From: Mycobacterium sp. Root135
Lineage (GTDB): Bacteria > Actinomycetota > Actinomycetes > Mycobacteriales > Mycobacteriaceae
DNA length: 64,000 nucleotides
Reading direction: 5' to 3'
Assembly: GCF_001426545.1 (NCBI RefSeq)
Contig: NZ_LMEZ01000004.1
Coordinates: forward strand, 310,001 to 374,000
A model generated the notes under the pieces. The model ran no database searches and had not been told where the DNA came from. It saw only the letters and a list, made by a program, of their open reading frames with translations. Made by a program: the position numbers and the translations under genes. Below, one piece after another: positions 9,090 through 18,580 of the stretch (within the stretch, counting starts at the first letter, position 1; each line of letters starts with the position of its first letter).

Positions 9090-9911
9090 ATGCCACTCAT
9101 CGAGGTGTCGACGTATCAGCGGTGGATCGAGAACGTCGCGGACCGCATCGACCCTCTCGTCGCCGCCTCCAAGCCCTACCTCGACGGGTTGGACAACCTT
9201 CCGGGCGACGGCCGCTTCCTCCTCGTCGGCAACCACACGCAGGCGGGCACCGAAGCCCTGCTGATTCCGTACGTGGTGCGACGCCAGATCGGCATCCGGG
9301 TGCGGCCGCTCGCCGACCGCAGGTTCGGCAACGTCAAGGGCGTGCCCGCAGACCTCTTCGCCGCCGCGGGGGCGGTGATCGGGACGCCGGAGACGGCGCG
9401 CGAACTCATGACCGCCGGGGAGCCGATCCTGGTGTTCCCCGGCGGCGGGCGCGAGGTCGGAAAGGCCCGAGATCAGCTGTACACGCTGATGTGGCAGGGC
9501 CGCAACGGGTTTGCCCGGCTCGCAGTGGAGCACGACTATCCGATCGTCCCCGCCGCCCTGGTGGGAGGCGACGACGTCTACCACGTACTCACCACCAGCG
9601 ACGGTCGCTGGGCACGGTGGTCCAAGCCCCTCGCCGAACGCCTGACCGGCACCACGGACATGGGGATGCCCCTGGTGCGCGGCATCGGACCGACCATGAT
9701 CCCGCGGCCACAACGCACGTATCTGCGCTTCGGCACGCCGATCGACACCACCCGACCCAAGGGCGCGGACGCCGAGACGTGGACCGCCACGGTGCGCGAG
9801 CGGGCCAAGGCCGCACTCGAGGGTGAGCTGGCCGCACTGCTGGAGATCCGCTCGGGCGATCCCTACCGTCAGCTGGCGCCTTGGGCGCGCAGCGCCGCCG
9901 CCTCGCCCTAG
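9090..9911 (+). CDS. PlsC-type 1-acylglycerol acyltransferase family protein
   Basis: This protein of about 273 residues belongs to the lysophospholipid acyltransferase-like family. Motif I appears as GNHTQAGTEAL, where the usual acidic residue of NHx4D is shifted or replaced by Ala/Gly, and motif III is FPGGGREVGK. No membrane helix is obvious, as in the mycobacterial DAGAT-like subgroup. The likely start is ATG 9090, 23 bp from the divergent GTG of the FAD oxidoreductase; a GTG three bases earlier is equally possible. It should transfer an acyl group in membrane or storage lipid synthesis, but the altered HX4D motif leaves acceptor and activity uncertain. It converges on a fadD gene 5 bp away. 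Confidence 0.8.
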   Translation: MPLIEVSTYQRWIENVADRIDPLVAASKPYLDGLDNLPGDGRFLLVGNHTQAGTEALLIPYVVRRQIGIRVRPLADRRFGNVKGVPADLFAAAGAVIGTPETARELMTAGEPILVFPGGGREVGKARDQLYTLMWQGRNGFARLAVEHDYPIVPAALVGGDDVYHVLTTSDGRWARWSKPLAERLTGTTDMGMPLVRGIGPTMIPRPQRTYLRFGTPIDTTRPKGADAETWTATVRERAKAALEGELAALLEIRSGDPYRQLAPWARSAAASP

Positions 9912-9916
9912 ACCTT

Positions 9917-11479
<1,563 letters not shown>

Positions 11480-11509
11480 GAGCGCCAGCGTGCCATGACG
11501 ACCCGACCG

Positions 11510-13117
11510 CTAGCCGGATTTCGAATAAACGCGCCGCCCGGCCAGGTACGTCGCGCGGACGTCCAGGTCGGCGATCGTCGCCGGCGGCACCGCACGCGGA
11601 TCGGCCGAGAGCACCACCAGATCGGCGTACTTGCCCACCTCCAACGAGCCGATGACGTCGTCGGAGAACAGCTGCCACGCCGCATCCAACGTCTGCGCCC
11701 GGATCGCCTGGTCGACCGTCAGCCGCTCCTCCGGCCCGAGCACTCGCCCGCTCGGAGCCACACGGGTGGCGGCGACGCTGATGTTGCGCAGCGGCTCCTC
11801 CGGCGTGACGGGCGGGTCGTTGTGCAGCGAGATGCGCATGCCGGTGGCGACGGCGGAGCCGGCGGGCATCCACCGTGACCCGTGTTCGGGCCCGAACAGA
11901 CCGTCGACGAGGACGTCGCCCCAGTAGTGGATCTGGTCGACGAAGATGCTGCACGTGACGCCGAGGTCGTGGGCGCGTTGCAGCTGTTCGTCCGTGATGG
12001 CGCCGACGTGCTCGAGCCGCAACCGGTGATCCTCGCGCGGATGATCTTGCAGCGCTTGGGAATACACGTCGAGGATGGTGTCGACTCCGGCGTCGCCCTG
12101 CACGTGGCAGGCCATCTGCCACCCCAGCGGAAAGTAGGCGGCGACGATCTCGGTGAGCTGCTCGCGGGTGTAGTTGGCGTGCCCGCAAGATCCCGGCGTC
12201 ACCCCGATCGAACGAGTGGCTGCGGTGTCCAGATACGGAAACGACAGGTCTATGTTCCCGATCCACGGCGACCCGTCGACCCAGATCTTGATGCCGACCT
12301 GACGGACGACGTCGTCACCGTTGTCGAGCACCTCGGTGGTCGACATCGCGGCGGTCGACATCTCGTAGGTGCGCAGCCGCACGGTCAGGTCGTCGTGCAG
12401 GGCGTCCAACGCCGGCCGGAACATCGGGTCGAAGGCCATCTCCGAGCACGTCGTCAGACCGGCCTCGTTCAGCCGCCCGCATTCGGCGAGCAGCATCGCC
12501 GGGTACCCGGCCGGGTCGATGGCACCGCCGATCAAGGGGAACACCGCGCCCGTCTCCTCGGCGGTGCCGTCCAGCTCGCCCGCGGCGTCGCGCCCGAACT
12601 TCGCGCCCTTCGGATCGGGAGTGTCGCGGTTCAACCCGAGGTTGCGCGCGGTCACCGAGTTGAAGAACGCCTTGTGACCCGAGTTGTGGATGATCACCAG
12701 CGGCGTGCCGGGGGCCATCCCGTCCAGCCAGGCCAGCGTCGGCTCGGGCAACCCGACCTGAAGCAGCGGATCCCACCCGTTGAGGTAGGCGCCCGAATCG
12801 CCGCGGGCGGCCACCTCGGCCCGGATGGCGGACAGGACCCGATCCGCGTCGCCCATCGTGACCGGTCGAACGTCGACGATGCGATCGGCCAGCACGATCG
12901 CCTCCATCAGCGGGTGCCCGTGCGCCTCGATCAAGCCGGGCATGACGCACCCGTCGGCCAGCTCGACGACCTCGGTGTCGGGTCCGACCCAGCTCTCGAC
13001 GGCGGCCCGGTCGCCCACGGCGACGATGCGCCCGTCGGCGACGGCGAGCCCACCGGCGGTGGGCATGGCGTCGTCGACGGTCAGGACGGTACCGAAGAAA
13101 GCCAGGTCAGCGGGCAT
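11510..13117 (-). CDS. YtcJ-like amidohydrolase (Rv0552-like)
   Basis: The 535-residue protein belongs to the amidohydrolase_3 branch of metal-dependent hydrolases. It has the small beta-sandwich edge (VADGRIVAVG), the metal-binding HxH in GLIEAHGHP, later histidines in CHVQGDAGVD and RLEHVG, an aspartate candidate in SLHNDPPVTP, and the C-terminal signature GSLEVGKYADLVVL. Members hydrolyse exocyclic amides or carbamates with one or two metals, and natural substrates are mostly unknown. ATG 13115-13117 gives the normal N-terminus for the family. M. tuberculosis Rv0552 occupies the equivalent place beside menC. Confidence 0.88.
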   Translation of the reverse strand: MPADLAFFGTVLTVDDAMPTAGGLAVADGRIVAVGDRAAVESWVGPDTEVVELADGCVMPGLIEAHGHPLMEAIVLADRIVDVRPVTMGDADRVLSAIRAEVAARGDSGAYLNGWDPLLQVGLPEPTLAWLDGMAPGTPLVIIHNSGHKAFFNSVTARNLGLNRDTPDPKGAKFGRDAAGELDGTAEETGAVFPLIGGAIDPAGYPAMLLAECGRLNEAGLTTCSEMAFDPMFRPALDALHDDLTVRLRTYEMSTAAMSTTEVLDNGDDVVRQVGIKIWVDGSPWIGNIDLSFPYLDTAATRSIGVTPGSCGHANYTREQLTEIVAAYFPLGWQMACHVQGDAGVDTILDVYSQALQDHPREDHRLRLEHVGAITDEQLQRAHDLGVTCSIFVDQIHYWGDVLVDGLFGPEHGSRWMPAGSAVATGMRISLHNDPPVTPEEPLRNISVAATRVAPSGRVLGPEERLTVDQAIRAQTLDAAWQLFSDDVIGSLEVGKYADLVVLSADPRAVPPATIADLDVRATYLAGRRVYSKSG

Positions 13118-13183
13118 CCCGACATCCTCGCAGAGGGCGTCCGAGAATTCGTCGAATCGCCGCCCTCCGAGGGATCGCGCCGC

Positions 13184-13849
13184 TTAGAAGAACTCGCTGG
13201 TGTTGGTCGTGGTGCCGTTGTCGCACTTCACGGTGACGTTCCAATTCTGGAACTTCGGGATCGCCGGCACGATCACCAGGTCGAACGTCGCATTGGCGGG
13301 GAGGAAGAAGCTGCGCTGGTAGAAGTCCGAGGTGTAGGTGCACTGCGACGCGACACCGCTGCGGTCGGTGATGTGCGCGGTCAGTCCGCCGAGCCTGGGC
13401 TGCCAGGACACCCCTGGGCCTTGCTTCGGCGCTGGCGGCGCTGGCGGCGGCGGAGGCGGGGGTGGCGGTACGGGTTGGGGCACGCTGGTCTGCCTGCGCG
13501 AGGCCGCCGCGGCGTTGTCGGTGGCGGCCTGGTCGCGCACCGCGGGGACCACGCACACCTGGTCCCCGCCCCACGCATCGCGCCAGACGAACCCCTGCTT
13601 GCACGTGTTCGGTCCGTAGGTGCCGCCGTTGGGCTCCCGGTTCGCCGCGGCGGCAGCGTTCTGCGCCGCCGTCTGACTCCGCACGTCGGGGGTGACGCAC
13701 ACGTGGTCGCCTGCGCGGCCGTCGCGCCAGACGAAGCCCTGAATGCAGGTGTCCGGACCGTAGGGCAACGGATCCGCCGACGCCGGTGCGGTCAGCACCG
13801 CCGCCGGGAGTGCCGCGAGTGCGGCCGTTGTCGCGAGTTGTCGAAGCAT
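13184..13849 (-). CDS. Secreted protein with two Cys-paired repeats and polyproline linker
   Basis: The 221-residue protein has a Sec signal peptide (cleavage near APASA, residue 25). Two tandem repeats follow at about residues 30-70 and 78-118; each reads YGP(D/N)TC-x-QGFVWRD, then GD-x-VCV-x-P-x-VR, with two cysteines that probably pair within the repeat. A polyproline tract (residues 126-141) links them to a C-terminal domain with C170 and C209 and strands such as RSFFLPANATFDLVIVP. Similar repeats occur in secreted actinobacterial proteins, but no function is known to me. A strong Shine-Dalgarno (GAGGAGGA) and a 6-bp-stem hairpin (13867-13884) precede the ATG in the leader. Extracellular or wall-associated location is inferred. 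Confidence 0.83.
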   Translation of the reverse strand: MLRQLATTAALAALPAAVLTAPASADPLPYGPDTCIQGFVWRDGRAGDHVCVTPDVRSQTAAQNAAAAANREPNGGTYGPNTCKQGFVWRDAWGGDQVCVVPAVRDQAATDNAAAASRRQTSVPQPVPPPPPPPPPAPPAPKQGPGVSWQPRLGGLTAHITDRSGVASQCTYTSDFYQRSFFLPANATFDLVIVPAIPKFQNWNVTVKCDNGTTTNTSEFF

Positions 13850-13973
13850 GATTCATTCCTCCTCGAATGCCCCCGGAAGGGCATGTGCCAGTACATCTGT
13901 CGTCGACGCTATTGACGGAGACACCGGCGGGCGCGAGTAGTGCGCTACCCGATTCGAGAAGGGACTCCGCGCG

Positions 13974-14402
13974 TCAGGCGGTCAACCTGGCGTCGAGGGT
14001 GACGGGGACACGTAGCGCCTTCGAGATTGCGCACCCCGAGCGCGCACCCTCCGCAATCGCGTCGAACTGTTCGACGCCGATACCGGGCAGGGTCGCCGTC
14101 ACGACGAGGTGGATCCCGTCGACGGAGTAGCCGCGTTCGTCGCCACCCATGGTCAGCTCGGCAGTCGTGGTGATCGAGTCGACCGAAACCCCCTGCTGGC
14201 GAGCGATATTGGCGAGCGCATGGTTGTAGCACCCGGCGTGGCCGGCCGCAAGCAACTCCTCCGGAATGGCGCCGGGAGCACCTTCGAAGCGACTGGCGAA
14301 GGTGTACGGCGTGCTGGGCACCGTGTCGGAGGTGACGGTCTCCAGGGTCCCGGTGCCGTCGAAGAAGGATCCGTTCCATTGCGATTTTCCCGTGACGATC
14401 AT
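13974..14402 (-). CDS. OsmC-family thiol peroxidase
   Basis: This 142-residue protein has the two conserved cysteines of OsmC/Ohr enzymes: C58 in AGHAGCYNHALAN and C124 in RSGCAISKAL. The N-terminal strand pair (GKSQWNGSFFDGTGTL) is typical of OsmC. Such enzymes reduce organic hydroperoxides with the two active-site cysteines. Its ATG overlaps the stop of the upstream enoyl-CoA hydratase gene (ATGA at 14399-14402), so both come from one transcript that starts near the HxlR-side palindrome. The 124 bp downstream (13850-13973) hold no gene, only the leader hairpin of the next gene. Confidence 0.9.
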   Translation of the reverse strand: MIVTGKSQWNGSFFDGTGTLETVTSDTVPSTPYTFASRFEGAPGAIPEELLAAGHAGCYNHALANIARQQGVSVDSITTTAELTMGGDERGYSVDGIHLVVTATLPGIGVEQFDAIAEGARSGCAISKALRVPVTLDARLTA

Positions 14403-15259
14403 GTTGCGCTCCTTGCTGTTTGGGTGATGTCGGCGATGTCCGAGCCGAGGTGGTACTCGAGCGGTGTTCGCTGCTGCAATCCCTCGGCGAAGAGTGCCGC
14501 GGCGACCGACTGGAAGCCGTCGCGTCGCGCCGCCCCCCAGAACGCGTCCGAGTGCAGGGGGTACTCGGAATCGGGCAGGCGGGTGTACTTGTTCACGAAG
14601 GCCTTGATCTCGCCGAGCGCCCGATGATCCCAGCGGGACACCCGGGTGGCGTAGGCGTGCACGAATTCGACGAATCCGGCATCGGGGACCGCGCGGTTGA
14701 CGTAGCCGTACCGCTCCGCGGTGTCTCCGTCGAAATCCTCTCCGCCCAAGAGGATCTCGAACGCCCGGCCGCGACCGACCAGGGCGGGTAGCCGGCCGGC
14801 GGCGCCGCCCCCGGGCACCGCGCCGAACCCCACTTCCATCTGGCCGAGCACCGCCTTCTCACGGCTGGCGAACCGGATGTCGGTGGCCAGCGCGAACTCG
14901 CTTCCCGCGCCCCTGGCGATTCCGCGGATCGCGCTGATGGTCACGGCGGACAGCTTGCTGATGCGGACGGTGATGTCCACCCACGCGGCGTATCCGGTCG
15001 GGCTTGGCAGCGCCTCGGCGATCTCCGGGTCCGAACCGAGGTCGTAGTGGGCGAGGAAGAAGTCGGGGTCGGCGCTGTCGAACACGACGACGTTGACCGT
15101 CGAGTTGGACTCCAACTCGGTCAACAAATCCTTGAGGTCGCGCATCATGTCGGGCCCGATCACGTTGACCGGCGGATTGTCGAAGGTCACCTCCCACAGG
15201 GTCGGCGAGTGCGCGGTGACCCGGAGATGGGATGGACGGAAGTCGTCGAGGAAGACCAT
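14399..15259 (-). CDS. Enoyl-CoA hydratase/isomerase family protein
   Basis: The 286-residue crotonase-fold protein has the oxyanion-hole segment IRGIARGAGSEFALATDIRFA and the downstream loop QMEVGFGAVPGGGAAGRLP. The catalytic-glutamate position of classical hydratases is occupied by Glu or Gly depending on alignment (MEVGFGAVPG), so isomerase, hydrolase or other crotonase chemistry is possible. It is first in a two-gene operon with osmC. The start ATG at 15257-15259 lies 20 bp from a perfect palindrome (15280-15296), the likely operator of the divergent HxlR regulator. Confidence 0.87.
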   Translation of the reverse strand: MVFLDDFRPSHLRVTAHSPTLWEVTFDNPPVNVIGPDMMRDLKDLLTELESNSTVNVVVFDSADPDFFLAHYDLGSDPEIAEALPSPTGYAAWVDITVRISKLSAVTISAIRGIARGAGSEFALATDIRFASREKAVLGQMEVGFGAVPGGGAAGRLPALVGRGRAFEILLGGEDFDGDTAERYGYVNRAVPDAGFVEFVHAYATRVSRWDHRALGEIKAFVNKYTRLPDSEYPLHSDAFWGAARRDGFQSVAAALFAEGLQQRTPLEYHLGSDIADITQTARSAT

Positions 15260-15279
15260 GGCGCTGACCGTACCACCTA

Positions 15280-15296
15280 ACTAGGATTTTCCTAGT
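15280..15296. promoter_or_regulatory. Palindromic operator candidate for the HxlR regulator
   Basis: A perfect inverted repeat, ACTAGGA-TTT-TCCTAGT, sits in the 139-bp divergent region, 20 bp upstream of the enoyl-CoA hydratase start. Its size and symmetry fit a dimeric winged-helix repressor such as the HxlR protein encoded next door. Binding is inferred, not shown. Confidence 0.6.
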
Positions 15297-15386
15297 CACC
15301 GTCGTCCAGGCGGAGCGTTCGGTTCACGCCACGGACCATGTCGCCCGTCGGCGCCCGAGCTACCCGGGCAATACCAAGCCAGGGCG

Positions 15387-15392
15387 TAACAT
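15387..15392 (+). promoter_or_regulatory. -10 element of the leaderless hxlR-type gene
   Basis: TAACAT matches the mycobacterial TANNNT -10 pattern and ends 6 bp before GTG 15399. Transcription would therefore start at the start codon itself, and no Shine-Dalgarno is present. Confidence 0.5.
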
Positions 15393-15398
15393 CGTCGG

Positions 15399-15848
15399 GT
15401 GGCACGAAAGCAGGTGGAGGACTGGCAGTGCTCGGTGGGCCGCAGCGCGACGATCCTCGGGGACCGGTGGACGCTGCTGATCCTGCGCGAGGCGCTGCTG
15501 GGCACCACTCGCTTCGCCGACTTCCAAGCCAACCTCGGCATCGCGCCCGACGTGCTGACCGATCGGCTGTCCACGCTGGTGGAGTACGACGTGATGACCC
15601 GCGACACCTATCAAGAGCCAGGTCAGCGCGTCCGCCCTGCGTATCACCTGACTCCCGCGGGACGCGAGTTGCACGTCATCGTCGGCGCGTACCAACAATG
15701 GGGCGACAAGCACCTACCGCGACCGGAGGGGCCGACCATGACGCGCCGGGCCATGCGCACCGACCGCCCCGTCCACGTCGCCTTCATCGACGACCTCGGC
15801 TACGAGGTCCCAGCCGACGACGTGGCCTCCATCCCCACCGGAAATTGA
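15399..15848 (+). CDS. HxlR-family winged-helix transcriptional regulator
   Basis: The 149-residue protein opens with the HxlR signature: W-Q-C-S-V-GRSATILGDRWTLLILRE, then the recognition region RFADFQANLGIAPDVLTDRL and a wing. C11 is at the position of the redox-active N-terminal cysteine of YodB/HypR-type HxlR proteins, which sense quinones, diamide or hypochlorite. It is divergent from an enoyl-CoA hydratase-osmC operon with a perfect palindrome between them, so it most likely represses that operon and perhaps itself. GTG is the first start in frame and the promoter spacing indicates a leaderless message. The inducer is unknown. Confidence 0.9.
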   Translation: MARKQVEDWQCSVGRSATILGDRWTLLILREALLGTTRFADFQANLGIAPDVLTDRLSTLVEYDVMTRDTYQEPGQRVRPAYHLTPAGRELHVIVGAYQQWGDKHLPRPEGPTMTRRAMRTDRPVHVAFIDDLGYEVPADDVASIPTGN

Positions 15849-15878
15849 CCATCTCGCTTCATAAGTCCAAGCGATCTG

Positions 15879-16121
15879 TCAGCGGATGCGGATGCGAATC
15901 GGACCACGCCACGTGGCGTCCGGGTCGAGCGCGTCGCCCTTCTGGGTGACGTCGACCAGACCCTCCCTGGCCAGCGCCCGCGCGACGTCACGGGCGTCGT
16001 GCATCAGGTCCCGCCAGTCGTCACCGCCGATCGCCCGGGCCGCGTCGGACGGGCAGATGGTCTTGTCCGGTCCACGTTCGCGGGCCAGCTCCAGGATGGT
16101 GGTGCGCAGTCGCTGGTTCAC
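15879..16121 (-). CDS. DUF3253 small protein
   Basis: The 80-residue product is almost all a DUF3253 domain: RLRTTILELARERGPDKTIC, SDAARAIGG, DARDVARALAREGLVDVTQKG and a basic end. It looks like a small winged-helix fold, suggesting nucleic-acid binding, but the role is unknown. I chose GTG 16121, which has GGAGG close upstream and leaves a full domain; a longer version from GTG 16172 would start inside the KstR-like box. It is divergent from fadD8. Confidence 0.72.
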   Translation of the reverse strand: MNQRLRTTILELARERGPDKTICPSDAARAIGGDDWRDLMHDARDVARALAREGLVDVTQKGDALDPDATWRGPIRIRIR

Positions 16122-16164
16122 GCCCTCCAGTGAAGCCGCAATCCGCGCCCCTTGCCAGGATTTC

Positions 16165-16182
16165 TGTAACACGTTCTAATCT
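16165..16182 (+). promoter_or_regulatory. KstR-type box overlapping the fadD8 -10 element
   Basis: Bases 16165-16178 read TGTAACACGTTCTA, an exact match to the TNNAACNNGTTNNA consensus known for the cholesterol-catabolism repressor KstR. It overlaps a -10 element TAATCT (16177-16182), which is 6 bp before the fadD8 ATG, so the gene would be leaderless and repression by steric block is plausible. Occupancy by KstR is inferred from the motif only. Confidence 0.6.
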
Positions 16183-16188
16183 GGACTC

Positions 16189-17790
16189 ATGAGCGATGCA
16201 ATGCTGCGCCATCCGATCCACTCCGGCCACCTCACCGTCGGCGCACTGAAGCGTCACCGCGACAAGCCGGTGCTGTTCCTCGGGGAGACCACGCTGACCG
16301 GCGGGGAGCTTGCCGACCGCATCAGCCAGTACGTTCAGGCCTTCGAGGCGCTCAACGCGGGCACCGGCGCGGTCGTCGGACTGCTGGCCCTCAACCGGCC
16401 CGAGGTGCTGATGATCGTCGGCGCCGGGCAGACGCAGGGATACCGCCGCGTGGCACTACACCCTCTGGGTTCGTTGGACGATCACGCCTACGTGCTGACC
16501 GACGCCGGGGTCACGTCGCTGATCGTCGACCCGAATCCGATGTTCGTCGAACGCGCGGTCGGATTGCTCGAGAAGGTGCCGTCGCTCAAGCAGGTGCTGA
16601 CGATCGGGCCGGTGCCCGCTGAGCTGGCCGACGTCGCGGTCGACCTCAACGCCGAAGCGGCCAAGTACCCGCCGCAGCCGCTCGTCGCCGCCAATCTCGC
16701 ACCCGACACCGTGACGGGGCTGGCCTTCACCGGCGGCACGACCGGCAAGCCCAAGGGCGTCATGATGACGTCGCAGGCGACCACCACGATGTCGACGATC
16801 CAACTCGCCGAGTGGGAGTGGCCGGAGAATCCGAAGTTCCTGATGTGCACGCCGCTGTCGCATGCCGGCGCGGCCTTCTTCCTGCCGACGATCGTCAAGG
16901 GCGGGGAGATGGTGGTGCTGTCCAAGTTCGACCCTGCCGAGGTGCTGCGGACCATCGAGGAGCAGAAGATCACCGCGACGATGCTGGTGCCGTCGATGAT
17001 CTACGCGCTGATGGATCACCCCGATTCGCACACCAGGGACTTGTCGTCGCTGGAGACCGTCTACTACGGCGCGTCCGCGATGAACCCGGTGCGACTCAAG
17101 GAGGCGCTCAACCGATTTGGGCCGATCTTCGCTCAGTACTACGGGCAGTCCGAGGCGCCGATGGTCATCACCTACCTGGCCAAGGGCGACCACGACGAGA
17201 AGCGGCTCACCTCGTGCGGCAGGCCGACGCTGTTCGCGCGGACCGCGCTGCTCGGCGAGGACGGCGAGCCGGTGCCCCGCGGCGAGGTCGGCGAGATCTG
17301 CGTGTCGGGTCCGCTGTTGGCGGGCGGCTACCTGAACAAGCCAGAGGCGACGGCGGAAACGTTCCGCGACGGCTGGATGCACACCGGCGACCTGGCCCGC
17401 GAGGACGAGGACGGCTTCTGGTTCATCGTCGACCGCACCAAGGACATGATCGTCACCGGCGGGTTCAACGTCTTCCCGCGGGAAGTGGAAGACGTTGTGG
17501 CCGAACATCCTTCGGTGGCGCAGGTGTGCGTGATCGGCACGCCCGACGAGAAGTGGGGCGAGGCCGTCACCGCCGTCGTGGTGCTGCGGCCGGACGCGGC
17601 GACCGACGACGCGTCGATCGCCACCATGACCGCCGAGATCCAGGCCGCTGTCAAGGAGCGCAAGGGGTCGGTGCAGTCGCCGAAGCAGATCGTGATCGTC
17701 GACTCGGTGCCCGTGACCGCGCTCGGCAAGCCCGACAAGAAGGCCGTGCGCGCGCAGTTCTGGGAGGGTGCGGACCGCCGCGTCGGGTAA
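16189..17790 (+). CDS. fadD8: Acyl-CoA ligase FadD8-like
   Basis: The 533-residue adenylate-forming ligase has the P-loop FTGGTTGKPKG (residues 180-190), YYGQSEAPM as the A5 motif, WMHTGDLA, the hinge VDRTKDMIVTGGFNVFP and a terminal lysine motif VTALGKPDKKAV. Orientation and position relative to menB and menC match Rv0551c (fadD8). It should form an acyl-CoA; the KstR-like box in its promoter suggests a steroid or side-chain acid as substrate. The gene is followed by a 59-bp palindrome before the convergent GntR gene. Confidence 0.88.
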   Translation: MSDAMLRHPIHSGHLTVGALKRHRDKPVLFLGETTLTGGELADRISQYVQAFEALNAGTGAVVGLLALNRPEVLMIVGAGQTQGYRRVALHPLGSLDDHAYVLTDAGVTSLIVDPNPMFVERAVGLLEKVPSLKQVLTIGPVPAELADVAVDLNAEAAKYPPQPLVAANLAPDTVTGLAFTGGTTGKPKGVMMTSQATTTMSTIQLAEWEWPENPKFLMCTPLSHAGAAFFLPTIVKGGEMVVLSKFDPAEVLRTIEEQKITATMLVPSMIYALMDHPDSHTRDLSSLETVYYGASAMNPVRLKEALNRFGPIFAQYYGQSEAPMVITYLAKGDHDEKRLTSCGRPTLFARTALLGEDGEPVPRGEVGEICVSGPLLAGGYLNKPEATAETFRDGWMHTGDLAREDEDGFWFIVDRTKDMIVTGGFNVFPREVEDVVAEHPSVAQVCVIGTPDEKWGEAVTAVVVLRPDAATDDASIATMTAEIQAAVKERKGSVQSPKQIVIVDSVPVTALGKPDKKAVRAQFWEGADRRVG

Positions 17791-17800
17791 CGCCTCCCCG

Positions 17801-17859
17801 GCGAGCAGACACAAAGGGCCCTGAATAGCGCCAATCGTGGGCCTTTTGCGTCTGCTCGC
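17801..17859. repeat. Intergenic palindrome, probable bidirectional terminator
   Basis: Two 21-bp arms (17801-17821 and 17839-17859; 19 of 21 positions complementary, beginning GCGAGCAGAC) flank a 17-bp loop. It fills the gap between the convergent fadD8 and GntR genes. The right arm includes TTTT but there is no clear U-tract after the stem, so factor-independent termination is only possible. Confidence 0.6.
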
Positions 17860-17870
17860 GGGAAAGGGGG

Positions 17871-18533
17871 TTAAGCCAGGCCGTCGAGGATGCGGTCGAG
17901 CAGTTCGCCCGCCATCCGGGCCGCCTGGTCGACGTCGCCCGCGGCGATGTGGTCGAGCAGCACGCCGTGGTCGACGATCTCGACCGGCGCCTCGTGGGTG
18001 GTCGCGACGCTGGCGGTGACGGCCTCGACCAGCCCGCGATACAACTCCGTCAGCGTGACGTTGTGCGAGCTGCGGACGACGGCGAGGTGGAATTCGGTGT
18101 CGGCGCGGGCGAAGTCGTCGGTGTCGCCGGCCGCCAGGAACGCGTCCCGACGGGCCAGCAGTTCGCGCATCTCCGCGACGTCGGCATCGGTGCGACGGGC
18201 CGCCGCGAGCCGCGCGCCCTCCACTTCGAGGCCGCGGCGGACCTCCAGCACCTCGCGTAGCTCCGCGCCGCACAGCCGTCGCAACGCACCGGACACCTCA
18301 CTGGTCGCCCGCACGTAGGTGCCGTCACCCTGCCGAACCTCGAGAATCCCGGCGTGCGCCAGGGCGCGGACCGCCTCGCGGACGGTGTTGCGGCCGACGC
18401 CAAGGGATTCGACGAGGACGGTCTCGTTGGGAATGCGCTGACCGACAGGCCACTCCCCGCTGGCGACCGATTGCCGGAGCTGGTCGATGACCTGGTCGAC
18501 CAGTCCGGTCCGACGGGCAGTGCTCAAGGGCAC
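17871..18533 (-). CDS. GntR/FadR-subfamily transcriptional regulator
   Basis: The 220-residue protein has an N-terminal winged helix (GQRIPNETVLVESLGVGRNTVREAVRAL) and a C-terminal FCD ligand-binding domain with the metal-type residues D and H (ARADTEFHLAVV, then H in VDHGVLLDHIAAGD). FCD proteins usually bind small carboxylates. It is divergent, across 47 bp, from an MFS transporter, which it probably controls. The GTG start at 18531-18533 is preceded by AAAGGA at suitable distance. Confidence 0.9.
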   Translation of the reverse strand: MPLSTARRTGLVDQVIDQLRQSVASGEWPVGQRIPNETVLVESLGVGRNTVREAVRALAHAGILEVRQGDGTYVRATSEVSGALRRLCGAELREVLEVRRGLEVEGARLAAARRTDADVAEMRELLARRDAFLAAGDTDDFARADTEFHLAVVRSSHNVTLTELYRGLVEAVTASVATTHEAPVEIVDHGVLLDHIAAGDVDQAARMAGELLDRILDGLA

Positions 18534-18580
18534 AGCAACATCCTTTCAACCAATCATGGGATGTATGGCAATGTAGCAGC

